From: Adenophora triphylla var. japonica | Lineage: Eukaryota; Streptophyta; Magnoliopsida; Asterales; Campanulaceae | Assembly (NCBI GenBank): GCA_022495995.1 | Contig: JAFEMH010001476.1 | Location: 62,001 to 126,000, forward strand | Length of the DNA: 64,000 nucleotides | Direction of reading: 5' to 3' | Part shown: in pieces, positions 43,331-54,200 of the stretch | Layout: the number at the start of each line of letters is the position of its first letter | Position numbering within the stretch: the first letter of the stretch is position 1 | Translations under genes and position numbers: made by a program | Notes under the pieces: generated by a model | Told to the model about the DNA's origin: nothing | The model's input: only the letters and a program-made list of their open reading frames with translations | Databases searched by the model: none

Positions 43331-45689
43331 AAAGAGGACATGATGATCTGAAGCTTGAAAAAGATATGCGTTCATACCTGTGCTGTGCTCACCTGTAGCT
43401 GCCGGAGCGTCTTAGACTACCATTGCTGTTGGTGATGGAGCGTTGTAGCTGTCGAAGGGTCTTGTGCTACTGCTTGATGGGAGGTAGCTATTAAGGGTTT
43501 CATGCTACCATTGATTCTGCTGGGGATAGGTGTAGCTACCGGAGGGTCTCATGCTACTGCTTGATGACCGTGGCTGCCGGAGGGACCTATACCACTTGTC
43601 GACGCTTGCTGGGTGGCCGACCTTTGCAAAATAGTCTTTGAAGTCGTCGAGACTGGTGAACATTGTTGCTTGGATACTGGGGCAGCTGGAGCTCCTTTTC
43701 TTTGACAAGCATTGCTTGGGGGCTGAGGCAGCTAAGGCTCTTTCAGATGATGCTGGTGGGTCCGGAACCGATGAAGATAATAAAAGCGGGGGATGCCACC
43801 TGTAGGATTTGGAATCCTTGTCCAAAATTGTGATTCAAGGGGCAGTCCTCACGATCAAATTATGATCACCTGATTATTGTACCCTGCGGGGGGAAGACAC
43901 AACACTCTAGGCACTTTGAACTTTATTTGACCTTTTGCTTATGCATTATTAATCTTTTGTTGCACAAGTACATCTCAGCTGGCAATGGAAAGGAAGTGGG
44001 GATTTTGCACGGCTTGGCAGGCATATACGTATGTAACAGTTGCGCTATGAGGGATCGTGTATGGAACGAAAGTGTTTATAATGAGGTGGACCCTATCGCA
44101 TGAGGTGGGAAAATATATGAGTGATGGTGTATGGATGGTGCATCTTAGGCAAGTCGGGGACACTCCCGGGGGTACTGGTTGCAGTCGGTCCATTGCTGGT
44201 GAGGACAAAGTGTATCGCGTGTCTGAGACAGCAAGCAGTAGAGAATGTGCAGAGAATGATCCCGGCTTGGCGAAGCCCCAGTTGACAGTGTAAAGCAAAC
44301 CTGGAGGTGAATCTGGTAAGGAGAGCCTGAGGGATACCTTAACCAAAGCCCCAGCTTGAGGAAATTCCATACAGCTTTATCACAGACAGAGTCATCTTGT
44401 GGCTAAAGAGGCAACTCATCATTTCAAACCGCAGTCAACCAGTCGCTGGACAAGACTCGGAAATGTTTACGTGCAGGGGCACATCCTTCGAGGGTGGGAA
44501 TGGATCCCGAATTTGTGTATGACACTTTCGCTTTTGGGTTTGACTCTTTTGGGAGAGTATAAGCATCACAAGGTGTGGAAAGGTGTATGGAAGCCCCTGC
44601 TGACCGAAACAGTGTTTAGCTCTATCTTCCTATGATGTAGAAAGAGAAGACTTGTCGAGACACTTGAAAACTTGTCTTATTCGTGATGATCACAAAGCTG
44701 CTTAAAACACTTTATTGATGTTCGGGTTAGTCAACCGCCAAAGCTGATATGAACAAATATTTCAATTAATCATGAGGAGAAAACCCACTGATATCGAGAA
44801 TCAAACTCCGAAGGATGGAAAGTGTATTGGAATGGTCCTTGAGAAGACCGGATTTTCTGAGATCTGTTTGTGATTTCGACCGAACCAGTTATGGTTGCCT
44901 ACGTTTCCCTCCTTGGGAGGAGCTCACGTCGCCGTAGTTCGGGCTTATCCCGAATGAAGAGAATGAACGTTTGAATTCTAGGATCTGAGGACCTTTGAGG
45001 ATTTTGGGAATTTAAAACATGTCCTCTTCGAGTGTCTAGGGGAGACACGGATGTGAAGCCCCAGTGGGACGTCCACGGCAAGTGTTTGCGGAGGAGAAAT
45101 GAAATATGCTCACATGGAGTGTCGAATGAACAGGTGGAATTTGCACAATCTTTGACTGATGTTCTGAAACTGTTATTCGGTAGGAACTGTGGCTGGGTTC
45201 CGGGCTTCGATCGGCTATCGGGTGATTCGGAATATAATGACCTCTTAAGATGAGAGGTTGGTTGGGCTTTTTGCTGGCTGAACCTCTAAAGATGAGAGGT
45301 TGGTTTGCAGGGATGTGTTTGGGAATTCTAAGGTGAGGGAATCCATGATTGCATCTTCAATGCCTCTAAGAATGAGAGGTCAATCTTGACTTTGGTCAAA
45401 GGCAAGGGTAACGGTAATGGGAATATCCTCTAAAATTGAGAGGACGGCTTGGAATTGGTCAAGGTAGTGGGAATATCCTCTAAAATAGAGAGGATGGCCG
45501 AAATTGGTTAGAGGTAATGGTGAGGGACATCCGTGCTGTCTCTTTATTCACTCTGAGACTCCTCTTGAGTAACGACCGGATCCTTTGACTTTCGCTTTTG
45601 AGAGGATCGCTAGGGACTAGGCTCTCTTTCTTTTCTTTTTGTTTTTATTCTTTTTTTGTTTTTGTTTTTGTTTTTGTTTTTGTTTTTGT

Positions 45690-45721
<32 letters not shown>

Positions 45722-47924
45722 TTTTTTTCGAGAGAGAATTTCAGCTAGTCCCCAGGATGGATCATTGCTTTCCGTCGCTCTTGATCTTGGAAACGGTCAA
45801 TCTTCTTTTGCATTGCGGTAGCCTCAAGGATAGTCCCTCTTCTTCTGGAGATAGTTAGACGGGTTTCAAACATGCCGATCTTGAAATGATGGGATATTGT
45901 TTAGTGAGGGTGAGGTAATGGCTTTCCTAGGGGTGAAAGGTTTCAACCGCAGTCCCTACCGAATGATCCGAACGAGATCGAGTCTTCATTTGCTTGCTTA
46001 AGTTTACTCTGAGAAGGATTCATTCAAATTCATCGAGCAATGAGATGGTGAGGGCAAAGGAAGATATGTGAGCGCAGGAGATGCGAGATGGGGAGTTGAT
46101 AAGCCCCAATTTGGGAAGGATATTAGTCGATTTTCTCGCTCCGATCAATTTAAACATTAGTCATTTCAAAGCATTAGTCGGTGAGCAGCACAAGTGATCA
46201 TTTGGAATAAGACCATTTCAATTGAGTGTAACATGGGTGTGCAAGTGATGCCTCGAGTCTAGCAAGAAGAGAAACAAAGATTTTATTACTGCAAAGCAAA
46301 AATTGGTCTGAAGCGGATTCGACAGACTCACGTCCGACAGCGGACATTCTAGATCCTACGAGGACTGATTGACTGCATAAACTTCGGATGGGAGGAAAAG
46401 CATTGCTTCTCAATCTTTCTGTCATTCATAAGTCGTCCTCCTTAGCTTTAGCAATCTGAGCAAGCAATCGGGCCTCCCGCTCGCGAGGAAAAACAACTTC
46501 AAGGGTAGCTCGCCACTTTTCGATGGACACACCCTTTGTACTCTGCGAACCCATGGGCTACGAATCTCCACACTGGTGGGCCATAATCTTCTCTGCACCG
46601 AGCATTTTGGATTCCGAATAATATGGACGATCACTCGGGTACTTGAACTGTTTCCGCCTCGGGAATATGGACCTATGAGCGCCGAGAATGAGAGCACACA
46701 CCCAACTTGCCGTAGCCTTGGAGCGGAAAGAGCATATAGGGTGGAGGATAGGAAACTTTGAGATGGTATGGGAGAGGGAGGAGTACGAAAGTAGATGGAC
46801 TCACGCAACATCTTATTAGTGTTCAAGTAAAAATCAGTGTCTTTTAAGTCCTATGAACAGTTGGGAAAGGATAAGCCTTTATTCACGCATTCTAGAACTC
46901 GAGGAAACCTAGGGACACATCATCCAAAAATACACCAAATGCGTTGAGTCAAAATCAATAATAGGCAATGATACCTAAATAAAACCGAAGCATTTATGGG
47001 ATGGACGAGCAGCCCCAATTTCTGGAGAAATTTGGGCAGCATAATGGGTATTCCTGAGGAAATTCAAGGAAAAATCTGGCATGACCTCTCGTCATTGCAC
47101 GTTGACAAAGCGGCATGATCTCTCGTTAGAACATGTCGCGGGGACGACATGTCCTTTCGTGAAATCATGTTGCGTTGGTAACATGCCCACACGTGCAAGG
47201 TTTTGGGATAAGTACGAAAGCCTATTAAAAATTTTGAAACAATTTATTTTAGTGTATTTGAAAATGTCGTGTCAAAACCAACCGTTGGGTAAGCTTTAAG
47301 TGTGGTGCCACCTATAACGCGCTAGAGGGATAGGTTTGACATTAGGCGCTCAAGCGTAGGCAAATATTATCACCGTCCGCGATGCCATCAATCGCACCCG
47401 AGGGTTCTAGATCTACGTAAAGTAGTGTGCGGATGACTATCTTCCTTTATTTGCGAAAAATGATTTTTTTTTTATTTTTTATTTGAAAAGGGGGAAGAAA
47501 AGAAAAACAACTCACACACACTCCCACAGAGTACAATAATCAAGGATCAATAATATTGATCATGGGGATTGCCCACAACCACAACCTGTATCAAGGAAAT
47601 CAAATCCTGCAGAGTGACCACCTTCTGTCGCGGGACACAGGATAACCAAGGCACTCTCTGTCGCATGACAAAAGGAGTCACATTGCCAGAACCCTGAACA
47701 AAAGGAGCATAACCAGCCCCAGCCTCCAAGCATAAGCAAGAGATCAACACCAAGCCCCAGCACAGCACAACATCAACAGGAAGCAAGGGAGGGGAGGGAA
47801 CAAAGCAAAGCACTAAATGCATTTATACACATATAATGTCATCAACAATGCACACACAAATGAATGAAGTGAATGTTGAACAAGCACAAAAGGTTGACCC
47901 ACTTTTTTGAAAAACAAGTTTCAA
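43331..47924 (-). other. TatA interior, non-coding or too decayed to read
   Basis: 43400-43580 has four loose TAGCTGCCGGAGGGTCT units. 44520-44960 is the block shared with TatB. 45240-45520 has five CCTCTAA.ATGAGAGG hairpin units. 45640-45735 is a (GTTTTT)n run. 46422-46500 on the minus strand reads REREARLLAQIAKAKEDDL, perhaps the end of a coiled-coil Gag-like frame. 47620-47670 repeats the TGTCGCGGGACA/TGTCGCATGACA motif in the leader. No Gag knuckle or pol motif was found. Confidence 0.6.
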
Positions 47925-47943
47925 GTCCCCAGCGGAGTCGCCA
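47925..47943 (-). promoter_or_regulatory. TatA primer binding site
   Basis: Minus strand TGGCGACTCCGCTGGGGAC, identical to the TatB PBS, one base from the LTR end. It fixes the element on the minus strand. Confidence 0.9.
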
Positions 47944-47944
47944 C

Positions 47945-49597
47945 TGAATGAACGCTCGCCGAAAAATAGGGAGTCGCCACGCCGTTTTTAAGGAAACATT
48001 GAAAACCTTTTAAAATGAGAAAATGGGTTCGGGGGTCAGGTTACATGTTAGGAAGAACCGAGAGTTCACCCAACACGCCTCGTCCGTAGATGAGTCTTTC
48101 TATGTTCAACATTTAAATTCATTCAAACGTGTGTGAAAATGTGTGAGACAAAAATATGTATAAAATGCATTTTAATGCTTTATTTTATTGCTCAACAGGG
48201 AAATTACAACTTGTGAGCCATTGATCCATGGGAGGCCACATCCCATATTACAAAGAGAAAGAACACGTTACAACTGAAATTGAACCTGCTGCAGAGGGCT
48301 TATTGTGTCGCGTGACACAGGACCTGATGGGTCAGTTGTGTCGCGTGACACTACAATACACTTTGCAGAGGTTTTACAAATTAAGCACAGAAAGGACACA
48401 GATCTATCCAATCACTTCAAATGAGTATGGATATTGAAGATCCACACTCTGTTTGGAATGATAGTAAAACTAGATGGAACAACTTACAACTGAAGGATGG
48501 TCCCTGCAGATGGGCACGATATGTCGCGTGACACAGGACTCCTCATGTCCAAGTGTGTCGCGTGACACATGTTTACCATCTGCAGGAACCTTACAACTGA
48601 GAGATAGATTCAACAGATGCCAAACCAGATCAAGCAATTATACCAAGGCAATTCAGAATAACACGAATCAAAGACAGATCAACCAAAGGAGTGTGGATAT
48701 GGGAGATCCACACTCCCTTGACACCCAAATTGCAATTACAAGTAAATCACATCATGAACATGCAATTGGATCAAGTAAAAACAATTTAAACAGAGAGATG
48801 GCAGTTGCCACTTGATAATCTGAGGCGGATGGAGCCTGATTACCAAGTGGAGGGAAAGGAATTGCAATGAAGCAAGTAAATGAGAAAGAGAGAGAGATAG
48901 AGGGAATCGTTACCCTTGTAGTCCTCAACTTCCACACCAAGTTAGGTGCAGGAGTCTTCAATTCAGCTACTGGAGTTGAGGTTTAGACACGGATGGAGTG
49001 CTGGATTGAGATTTTCAAGGTGTTTATGAAGTATGAAGGTAATTGGGTAGGATGTATATGAGAGATGAAGGAATTGAGTGAGAAGGGTTGAATTGGAAGG
49101 GAATTGGTGAATGTTTGGAGGGAAGGAGGAGAGAGGTACGTTTCTGAATGAATTTTGGCAGAGTGACTTTGGGAGGTTTAAAAGGGATCCAAAAATGAGA
49201 GGCAGAGGGCTTTATTTATAGCTACAGATGATGGGAACATTGTGTCGCACGACGTCCTATAACCAATTTCTGTGGTTCAAGTTGTCGCGTGACGACACAA
49301 GTTGTCACGTGATAACATATGTTGTCGCGTGACACAATGTGACCATAACTGTTTCTGGTGCCAAATTGCTGCTTCTAGAACATTCTGAGATAATTCCTTA
49401 ATGGTCCAAAGCAATTAATTCCCTGTAGGTCCTTCTGTACATAAAAATGTCTAAAACGCACTTTCTTCTCAAAAACTTATAAAAAGTTTCCGGAAGTCTC
49501 GGAATGGACCAAGAATTTACCAAAATGCACCTAGTGCAATTTTATCATATTAAAATGCACCTTAAAAAGGGTCGCGAATTGGATTGGCGTACTTACA
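47945..49597 (-). repeat. TatA 5' LTR with TGTCGCGTGACA cassette
   Basis: 1653 bp, uninterrupted. Palindrome-like motifs at 49323, 49303, 49283 and 49243 lie within 100 bp upstream (minus sense) of TATAAATAAA at 49220-49211. Four more lie downstream in R/U5 (48556, 48532, 48339, 48306). Confidence 0.95.
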
Positions 49598-49602
49598 CAT
49601 AT

Positions 49603-51035
49603 CTCGAATGCCGTAGACCCCGGAAACCAGATATCGCGACCGCTGATCCCAGAGTGCAATATGTTGTTGATGGCGGACGCTCCAAATAACGGTATTGTTT
49701 CCCCGCTGATCACAACTGTACAAGTCCAGGCTAGTGTTGCACGGATTTGGGACCCCCTGCAGCAGGCCAAACTGCCTCATAACTCAATCCGGCAGATGCC
49801 ACTCGATCCTCTCAAAGCATACGAGAGGGACCTTTGCCAACCATACGTCCTCACCCTAAGTGCAGTAGGGCGGAGCGTATCTCCCTGCATAAGGCTGCCA
49901 CACAACCTGATCATCGGTTAGAGTAGCCAGCTGATCCCGATAGCCTCGAAGGTTATGTGCAGTAACCTCCGTCAGATTCAGTGATGCCTGGGTCCACCTG
50001 AAATTTCATAAACAGAATAATTATAAGAATTTTTTTTTTAAGAAAAACAATAACGACGAGAAAATAACGTATGATATATGTATACCTGTATCCAAGGGGC
50101 ATGAGTACGTAGTCCAGATCTCTGAATCGACTACGGATATGCGGTTTCACACATCTCAACGGCTCCCAAGCTCAAATCTATATCAATTAAATATATATCA
50201 AATACTATAAATAATGCCGCTAATTTGAAATCAAACTTAAAAACAACAACATAATGAACATTAAAATGAGATAAAAATACCTGTAGAACGTTGAGAAATC
50301 CTCCGCACTGTCTCTTCAGAGGGTTAGTCGCACTACACAGCTCTCGATATAGGAAAGCCAGTGACGCACTCCCCCAACTGTACTAGCTGACTCTGGAAAC
50401 ATTCGCAAGCAGAGGGAGATAACACAACTTAACATTATTGTTCGTACGATCAGGCATGGCCATAGAACCCAAGGCGAGCATGATATATGCCCGTACGTAC
50501 CTATCAACAATCTCTAGAGCAGTATCATCGGCGAGGTCATGGAAGTGTGGGAAATGGGTCGTAATCCACCTAAGCTTCAGACTACTCCCATCTATATCTC
50601 CGGGATCGAGGGCGGCCCCTATAAGCGATGACGCATGCATGCCGGCCCTTGATCAAATGTCTTTGGGAACCCAGCATCAGTAATATCATCCCCATCAATC
50701 GGCAATCCGGAAATCATGCCGATATCCTCTAGGGTGATTGTCATCTCACCAACCGGGAGGTGGAATGTATGAGTCTCCGGATGCCATCTCTCGATCAAAG
50801 CCTCCAGCAACCCATAATCGTACTGAACTCTCCCTATGTAGTGAACTCCACTAAACTCGCACTCCGCCAGTCTGGAAAATATCGTAGGAGCTAATACGGC
50901 CGGCAAGGAGGCACCACGATGAAAAGACAGGGGACTAGCAACCTCCTGCTCGGCCCAAATAAACCGAGCTCTATGATTCCCATGCTGGGTCAGAACAGAG
51001 GCATCGATAGGCCCGGGATCAATGAAGGCATCCAT
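49603..51035 (-). pseudogene. MAIN-like plant-mobile-domain gene, 5' part
   Basis: Exon 1 (51035-50281) starts MDAFIDPGPIDASVLTQHGN and holds the hallmark mobile-domain text ALIERWHPETHTFHLPVGEM then TITLEDIGMISGLPIDGD. A frameshift near 50640 is followed by SLKLRWITTHFPHF and, after an in-frame TAG, YSWGSASLAFLYREL; it ends at a GTATTT donor. Exon 2 (50177-50086) has WEPLRCVKPHIRSRF with a TGA just before it. Exon 3 (49997-49603) has two more stops and VMRQFGLLQGVPNPCNT, and is cut by TatA inside the motif leading to DPYMIWYRSIT. Host MAIN/MAIL proteins keep genes and silenced repeats in check in the nucleus; transposon-borne relatives are common. This copy is dead. Confidence 0.92.
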
Positions 51036-51381
51036 CTATTTATTTCAACATCAAGGTTGGTAATTAATAATCATTTTTTTATAAACTGTGTTTCTTCTAT
51101 ATTAATTATTTCCTACAAAGTGCGAGTATTGTAATCCAAAGTGTAATTACTAGTACGTGGCATTGTAATCCAAAGTTATCCCACACTTCCATGAAGTGCC
51201 TGTGGGGAAGGTCTTGGTTTCCAGCCTATATACTAAGTAAAACATCAAGAGTAATCCTCATGCGGTTTTGAAAAATAGCATGCGATTTTTTTTAAAAGTT
51301 TGAACAAGCGTTTTCCAGTATGGGGTTGAATTCCAAAGGAACACGCAGTTTGAAATAATTAAGATAAGTAGTGGAAAGCAT
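51036..51381. other. Region upstream of the MAIN-like gene
   Basis: AT-rich; CATTGTAATCCAAAG is repeated at about 51128 and 51160. Would be the promoter side of the MAIN-like gene. No terminal inverted repeat of a MULE could be recognised. 51379-51381 (CAT) adjoins CAC-4. Confidence 0.4.
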
Positions 51382-51959
51382 CACTACTAGAAATTGTGTC
51401 TTTAGCGACGGAATTACCAGCGGCGGAATTATTTCGTCACTATATAGCGGCGGAAATTATGCTATAGCGACGGAATAAAATTGACGCTGATATTACCGAC
51501 GGAATTTAATTCCGCCGCTGGGTTCCATCGCTAAAAACGAATATTCTTCGAATATTCATTTCATTACCGCCGCTAATTTGGCGCCTAGATTACCGACGGA
51601 ATTTTCCGTCGCTATTTCTTTTTTCAGCGGCGGAATTAATACGTCAGTGGTAATTAAATATTTTTTATTTTTTATTAATTTACCAGCGACGGAATAATAC
51701 CGTCAGTGATAAATTAATTTTGTTTTTTTTTAATTTAACAGCGACGGAATTATTCCGTCAGTGATTGAAGCATTTAATTTTTAATTCTTTTTAATTTAAC
51801 AGCGACAGAATAATTCCGTCGGTGATTATATCATTTAATTTTTAATTCTTTTTAATTAATCAGCGACGGAATTATTCCGTCGGTGATTATATCATTTAAT
51901 TTTTAATATTTTTTTGATTTATCGGCGACGGAATAATTTCGTCGGTGATAATTTAATTT

Positions 51960-52440
51960 AATTTATAATTTTTTTCGAACTAATTAACAAAGTAACTAAC
52001 TGGAAACGTTAAAAAGTTGATTGGAATTTTAAAAAACTAACTGAAATTCTGAAAAACTAACTGAAAACGTTAAAAAACTAACTGGAAACGTTAAAAAATT
52101 GACTGGAATTTCAAAAAACTAGCTGAAATTCTGAAAAACTAACTGAAAGTTAAAAAAATTGATTGAAATTCTAACAAACTAACGGGAAACATTAAAAAAC
52201 TGACTGGAATTTCAAACGCTTATAACCGGTTAAATAACCGACGGTTATAACCGCCGGTTAGCCGGTTTGAAAATTCTGTAACCTTAACCGAACCGGTTAA
52301 CCGCCGATTTTCGCCGATTTCGGTTAATCCTGTTACGATTAAACCGGTTAACGGGTTTGACCGGTTAGTTAACCGGTTAAAAAAACCGCCGGTTTGCCAG
52401 TTTCGGTTAGATTTTGGACACGTCTAGGGTATAAGTATAT
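51960..52440. repeat. AACTAACTGAAA and AACCGGTTAACCG repeats in CAC-4
   Basis: 51975-52215 has about ten loose units of AACTAACTGGAAACGTTAAAA. 52215-52410 is rich in AACCGGTTAA and CCGCCGGTT palindromes. Confidence 0.75.
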
Positions 52441-52740
52441 GAGATTTGAGATTTAAGGTTTATGGTTAGGGTTAGAGTTTAGGGTTTAGGGGTATAAAGT
52501 ATATGATTTATTAGGGTTAGGGGTTGGGGCTGGGGTATAAGTATATGATATTTGAGATTTAGGATTTAGGGTTTAAGGTTTAGGGGTTAGGGTTAGAGTT
52601 TATGGTTTAGGGGTATAAGTATATGATTTAGGGTTTAGGTGTTGGGGTATAAGTATATGAGATTTGAGATTTAGGGTTTAGGGTTAGAGTTTAGGGTTTA
52701 GGGGTATAAGTATATAATTTAGGGGTTATAGGGGTTGGGG
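52430..52740. repeat. Telomere-like TTTAGGG minisatellite
   Basis: Four to five units of about 60-80 bp, each with TAAGTATATGAGATTTGAGA and several TTTAGGG/TTAGGG steps. Confidence 0.8.
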
Positions 52741-52742
52741 TG

Positions 52743-53112
52743 GTAAAGGTAGTAGCAGTGGTGGTAGTGGTAGTAATGGTGGTAGTAGTAGTGGTGGTAG
52801 TGTGGTAGTAGTGGTAGCAGTGGTGGTAGTGGTAGTAGTGGTAGTAGTAGTGGTGGTGGTAGTGGTGATAGTAGTAATAGTAGTGGTAGTAGTAGTGGTA
52901 GTAGCGGTAGCAGTAGTGGTAGTAGTGGTGGTAGTAGTGATAGTGGTGGTGGTAGTAGTGGTAGTAGCGGTAGTGATAGTAGTGGTAGTAGTGATGGTAG
53001 TAGTAGTGGTGGTTGTGATGGTGGTGGTGGTAGTGGTGGTAGTAGTGGTGGTGGTGGTAGTACGTAGTGGTTGTACGAGGTGGTAGTAGTGGTAATAGTG
53101 GTGGTAGTAGCG
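52743..53112. repeat. (GGT/AGT)n trinucleotide microsatellite, about 370 bp
   Basis: Nearly uninterrupted GGTAGT/GGTGGT steps. It yields a poly-Val open frame that is not a gene. Confidence 0.93.
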
Positions 53113-53449
53113 GCGGAATAATTATGTCGGTGTTAATTTGATTTTTTTTAATTTGTTTAGCTCTATTTTTATTTTATTTTAATTTATGATTTATTTATTT
53201 TTCAAAAATAATATTTATTGACTTATATTTATTTTTTTGAGAGTAATTTTTTATATTTTATTTAAAATAATTTTCATGTTTTATATAAATAAAAATAATG
53301 ATATTTATTAAATTAAAATGAATTAACATCTACCGGCGGAATAATTTCGTCACTGATAGTCAATTCTACCGACGGAATTTAATTCCGCCGCTGAAATTAA
53401 TATTTACCGGCAGAATATTTTCGTCGCTGAGGTTAAATATAAATTAAAA

Positions 53450-53696
53450 TCTCAGCTCCCCAAAATCATTTACGACCTAGAAATTAATCTCTATGTCCTT
53501 ATACGATCTCTCATCTCTCTCTCTCTTCCCTCACAACCTCACGCTGCCGCTGCCGCCTCACCGCCGTCGATTAACTCCGATCTCTCATCTCTCTCCCTCC
53601 TTAACTCCGCCGTGTTCATCTTTACTCTCTCACCGCCGTCGCCTCATCGCCGTCCCTCAACTCCATCACCACCGCACCGCAATGTTACTTCAAGGT
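53450..53696 (+). pseudogene. 5' UTR-like exon upstream of the MTR4 fragment
   Basis: CT-rich leader followed by GCCGTCGCC-type sequence and an ATG near the end, then a GTATGT donor at 53697. Splicing it to the MTR4 exon would put that exon out of frame, so either the ATG is not used or the two come from different genes. Confidence 0.4.
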
Positions 53697-54041
53697 ATGT
53701 AAATCCTCGATTACCACTGTATTTGTTGTGTCCTAACCGTCATCAACTTTGCCTAGCCTCCCCCTTTACAGATCTAGTTTGTGTGTGTGTGTAGTGATGT
53801 GTGCGTATTCGTGTATAGTGGTGGAAGGTATGGTGGTTTGATTTGATTGTTCTAAATCTGAGTTTAGTCTTTGGAGTTTTTGGTTCTAAATCTGAGTTTA
53901 GACCTTTTCATCAGTACTAACTTCTATGCTACTTCATCTGCTAATATTATATACTCCTTTTGTCCCATAATATTTTGGCGTGGTAATGAATTCTTGAATA
54001 TACATAGCTGAGATTTTGATATAAACTTATACCTTCTATAG

Positions 54042-54200
54042 GTTCTTGTTCAGTTGCCTCTAATTTCTGCATTGAGCAAGCTCAGAATATCTGTTCCATC
54101 TGATCTGCGACCAGTGGAAGCAAGGCAAAGTATACTGCTAGCAGTACAGGAACTTGGAAAGCGCTATCCTCATGGCATTCTAAAGCTCAACCCAGTAAAG
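54042..54200 (+). pseudogene. Exon of the nuclear RNA helicase MTR4/HEN2 (gene fragment)
   Basis: 159 bp (53 codons) between a TTCTATAG acceptor and a GTATAT donor, fully open. It encodes LISALSKLRISVPSDLRP, then EARQSILLAVQELGKR, then ILKLNPVK. This is the conserved stretch in the C-terminal half of the DExH-box helicases MTR4 and HEN2, after the helicase core; it is very close even to animal MTR4. MTR4 feeds nuclear RNAs to the exosome. No other helicase exon is visible on either side within the window, so this is a captured or left-over exon. No frame-breaking change, unlike the surrounding elements. Confidence 0.88.

Larger units (their letters stand above)
27495..49597 (-). mobile_element. 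TatA, non-autonomous Tat/Ogre-like gypsy element, interrupted by TatB
   Basis: TSD CATAT at 27490-27494 and 49598-49602. On the minus strand: 5' LTR 49597-47945, PBS 47943-47925, interior 47924-42452, 3' LTR 42451-41667 plus 28357-27495, the last split by TatB. LTRs start TGTAAGTACGCC. Without TatB the element is about 8.8 kb. I find no gag, reverse transcriptase or integrase motif in the 5.5-kb interior. Its 3' half is colinear with TatB (TatA 44960-44520 against TatB 33935-34370, around GAACTACG...GAACGTAGGCAACC), which shows they are one family. Tat/Ogre membership rests on the PBS, the gag type in TatB and the 3' arrays. Confidence 0.9.
51382..53445. mobile_element. CAC-4, CACTA left end with repeat-rich interior; right end not found
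   Basis: Begins CACTACTAGAAATTGTGTC followed by AGCGACGGAATTATTCCGTC-type inverted repeats to about 51960, and again at 53330-53440. The interior is only low-complexity sequence. No matching right end (TTTCTAGTAGTG) was found up to 58128, so the end coordinate given is only the last subterminal-type repeat and the element may extend further, perhaps including the gene fragment at 53450-54200. Confidence 0.7.

Noticed and set aside
45598..45858. Phe/Val/Cys-rich membrane-like frame
   Set aside because: Translation of the (GTTTTT)n run in TatA.
52802..53086. 94-codon poly-Val frame
   Set aside because: Translation of the GGT/AGT microsatellite.
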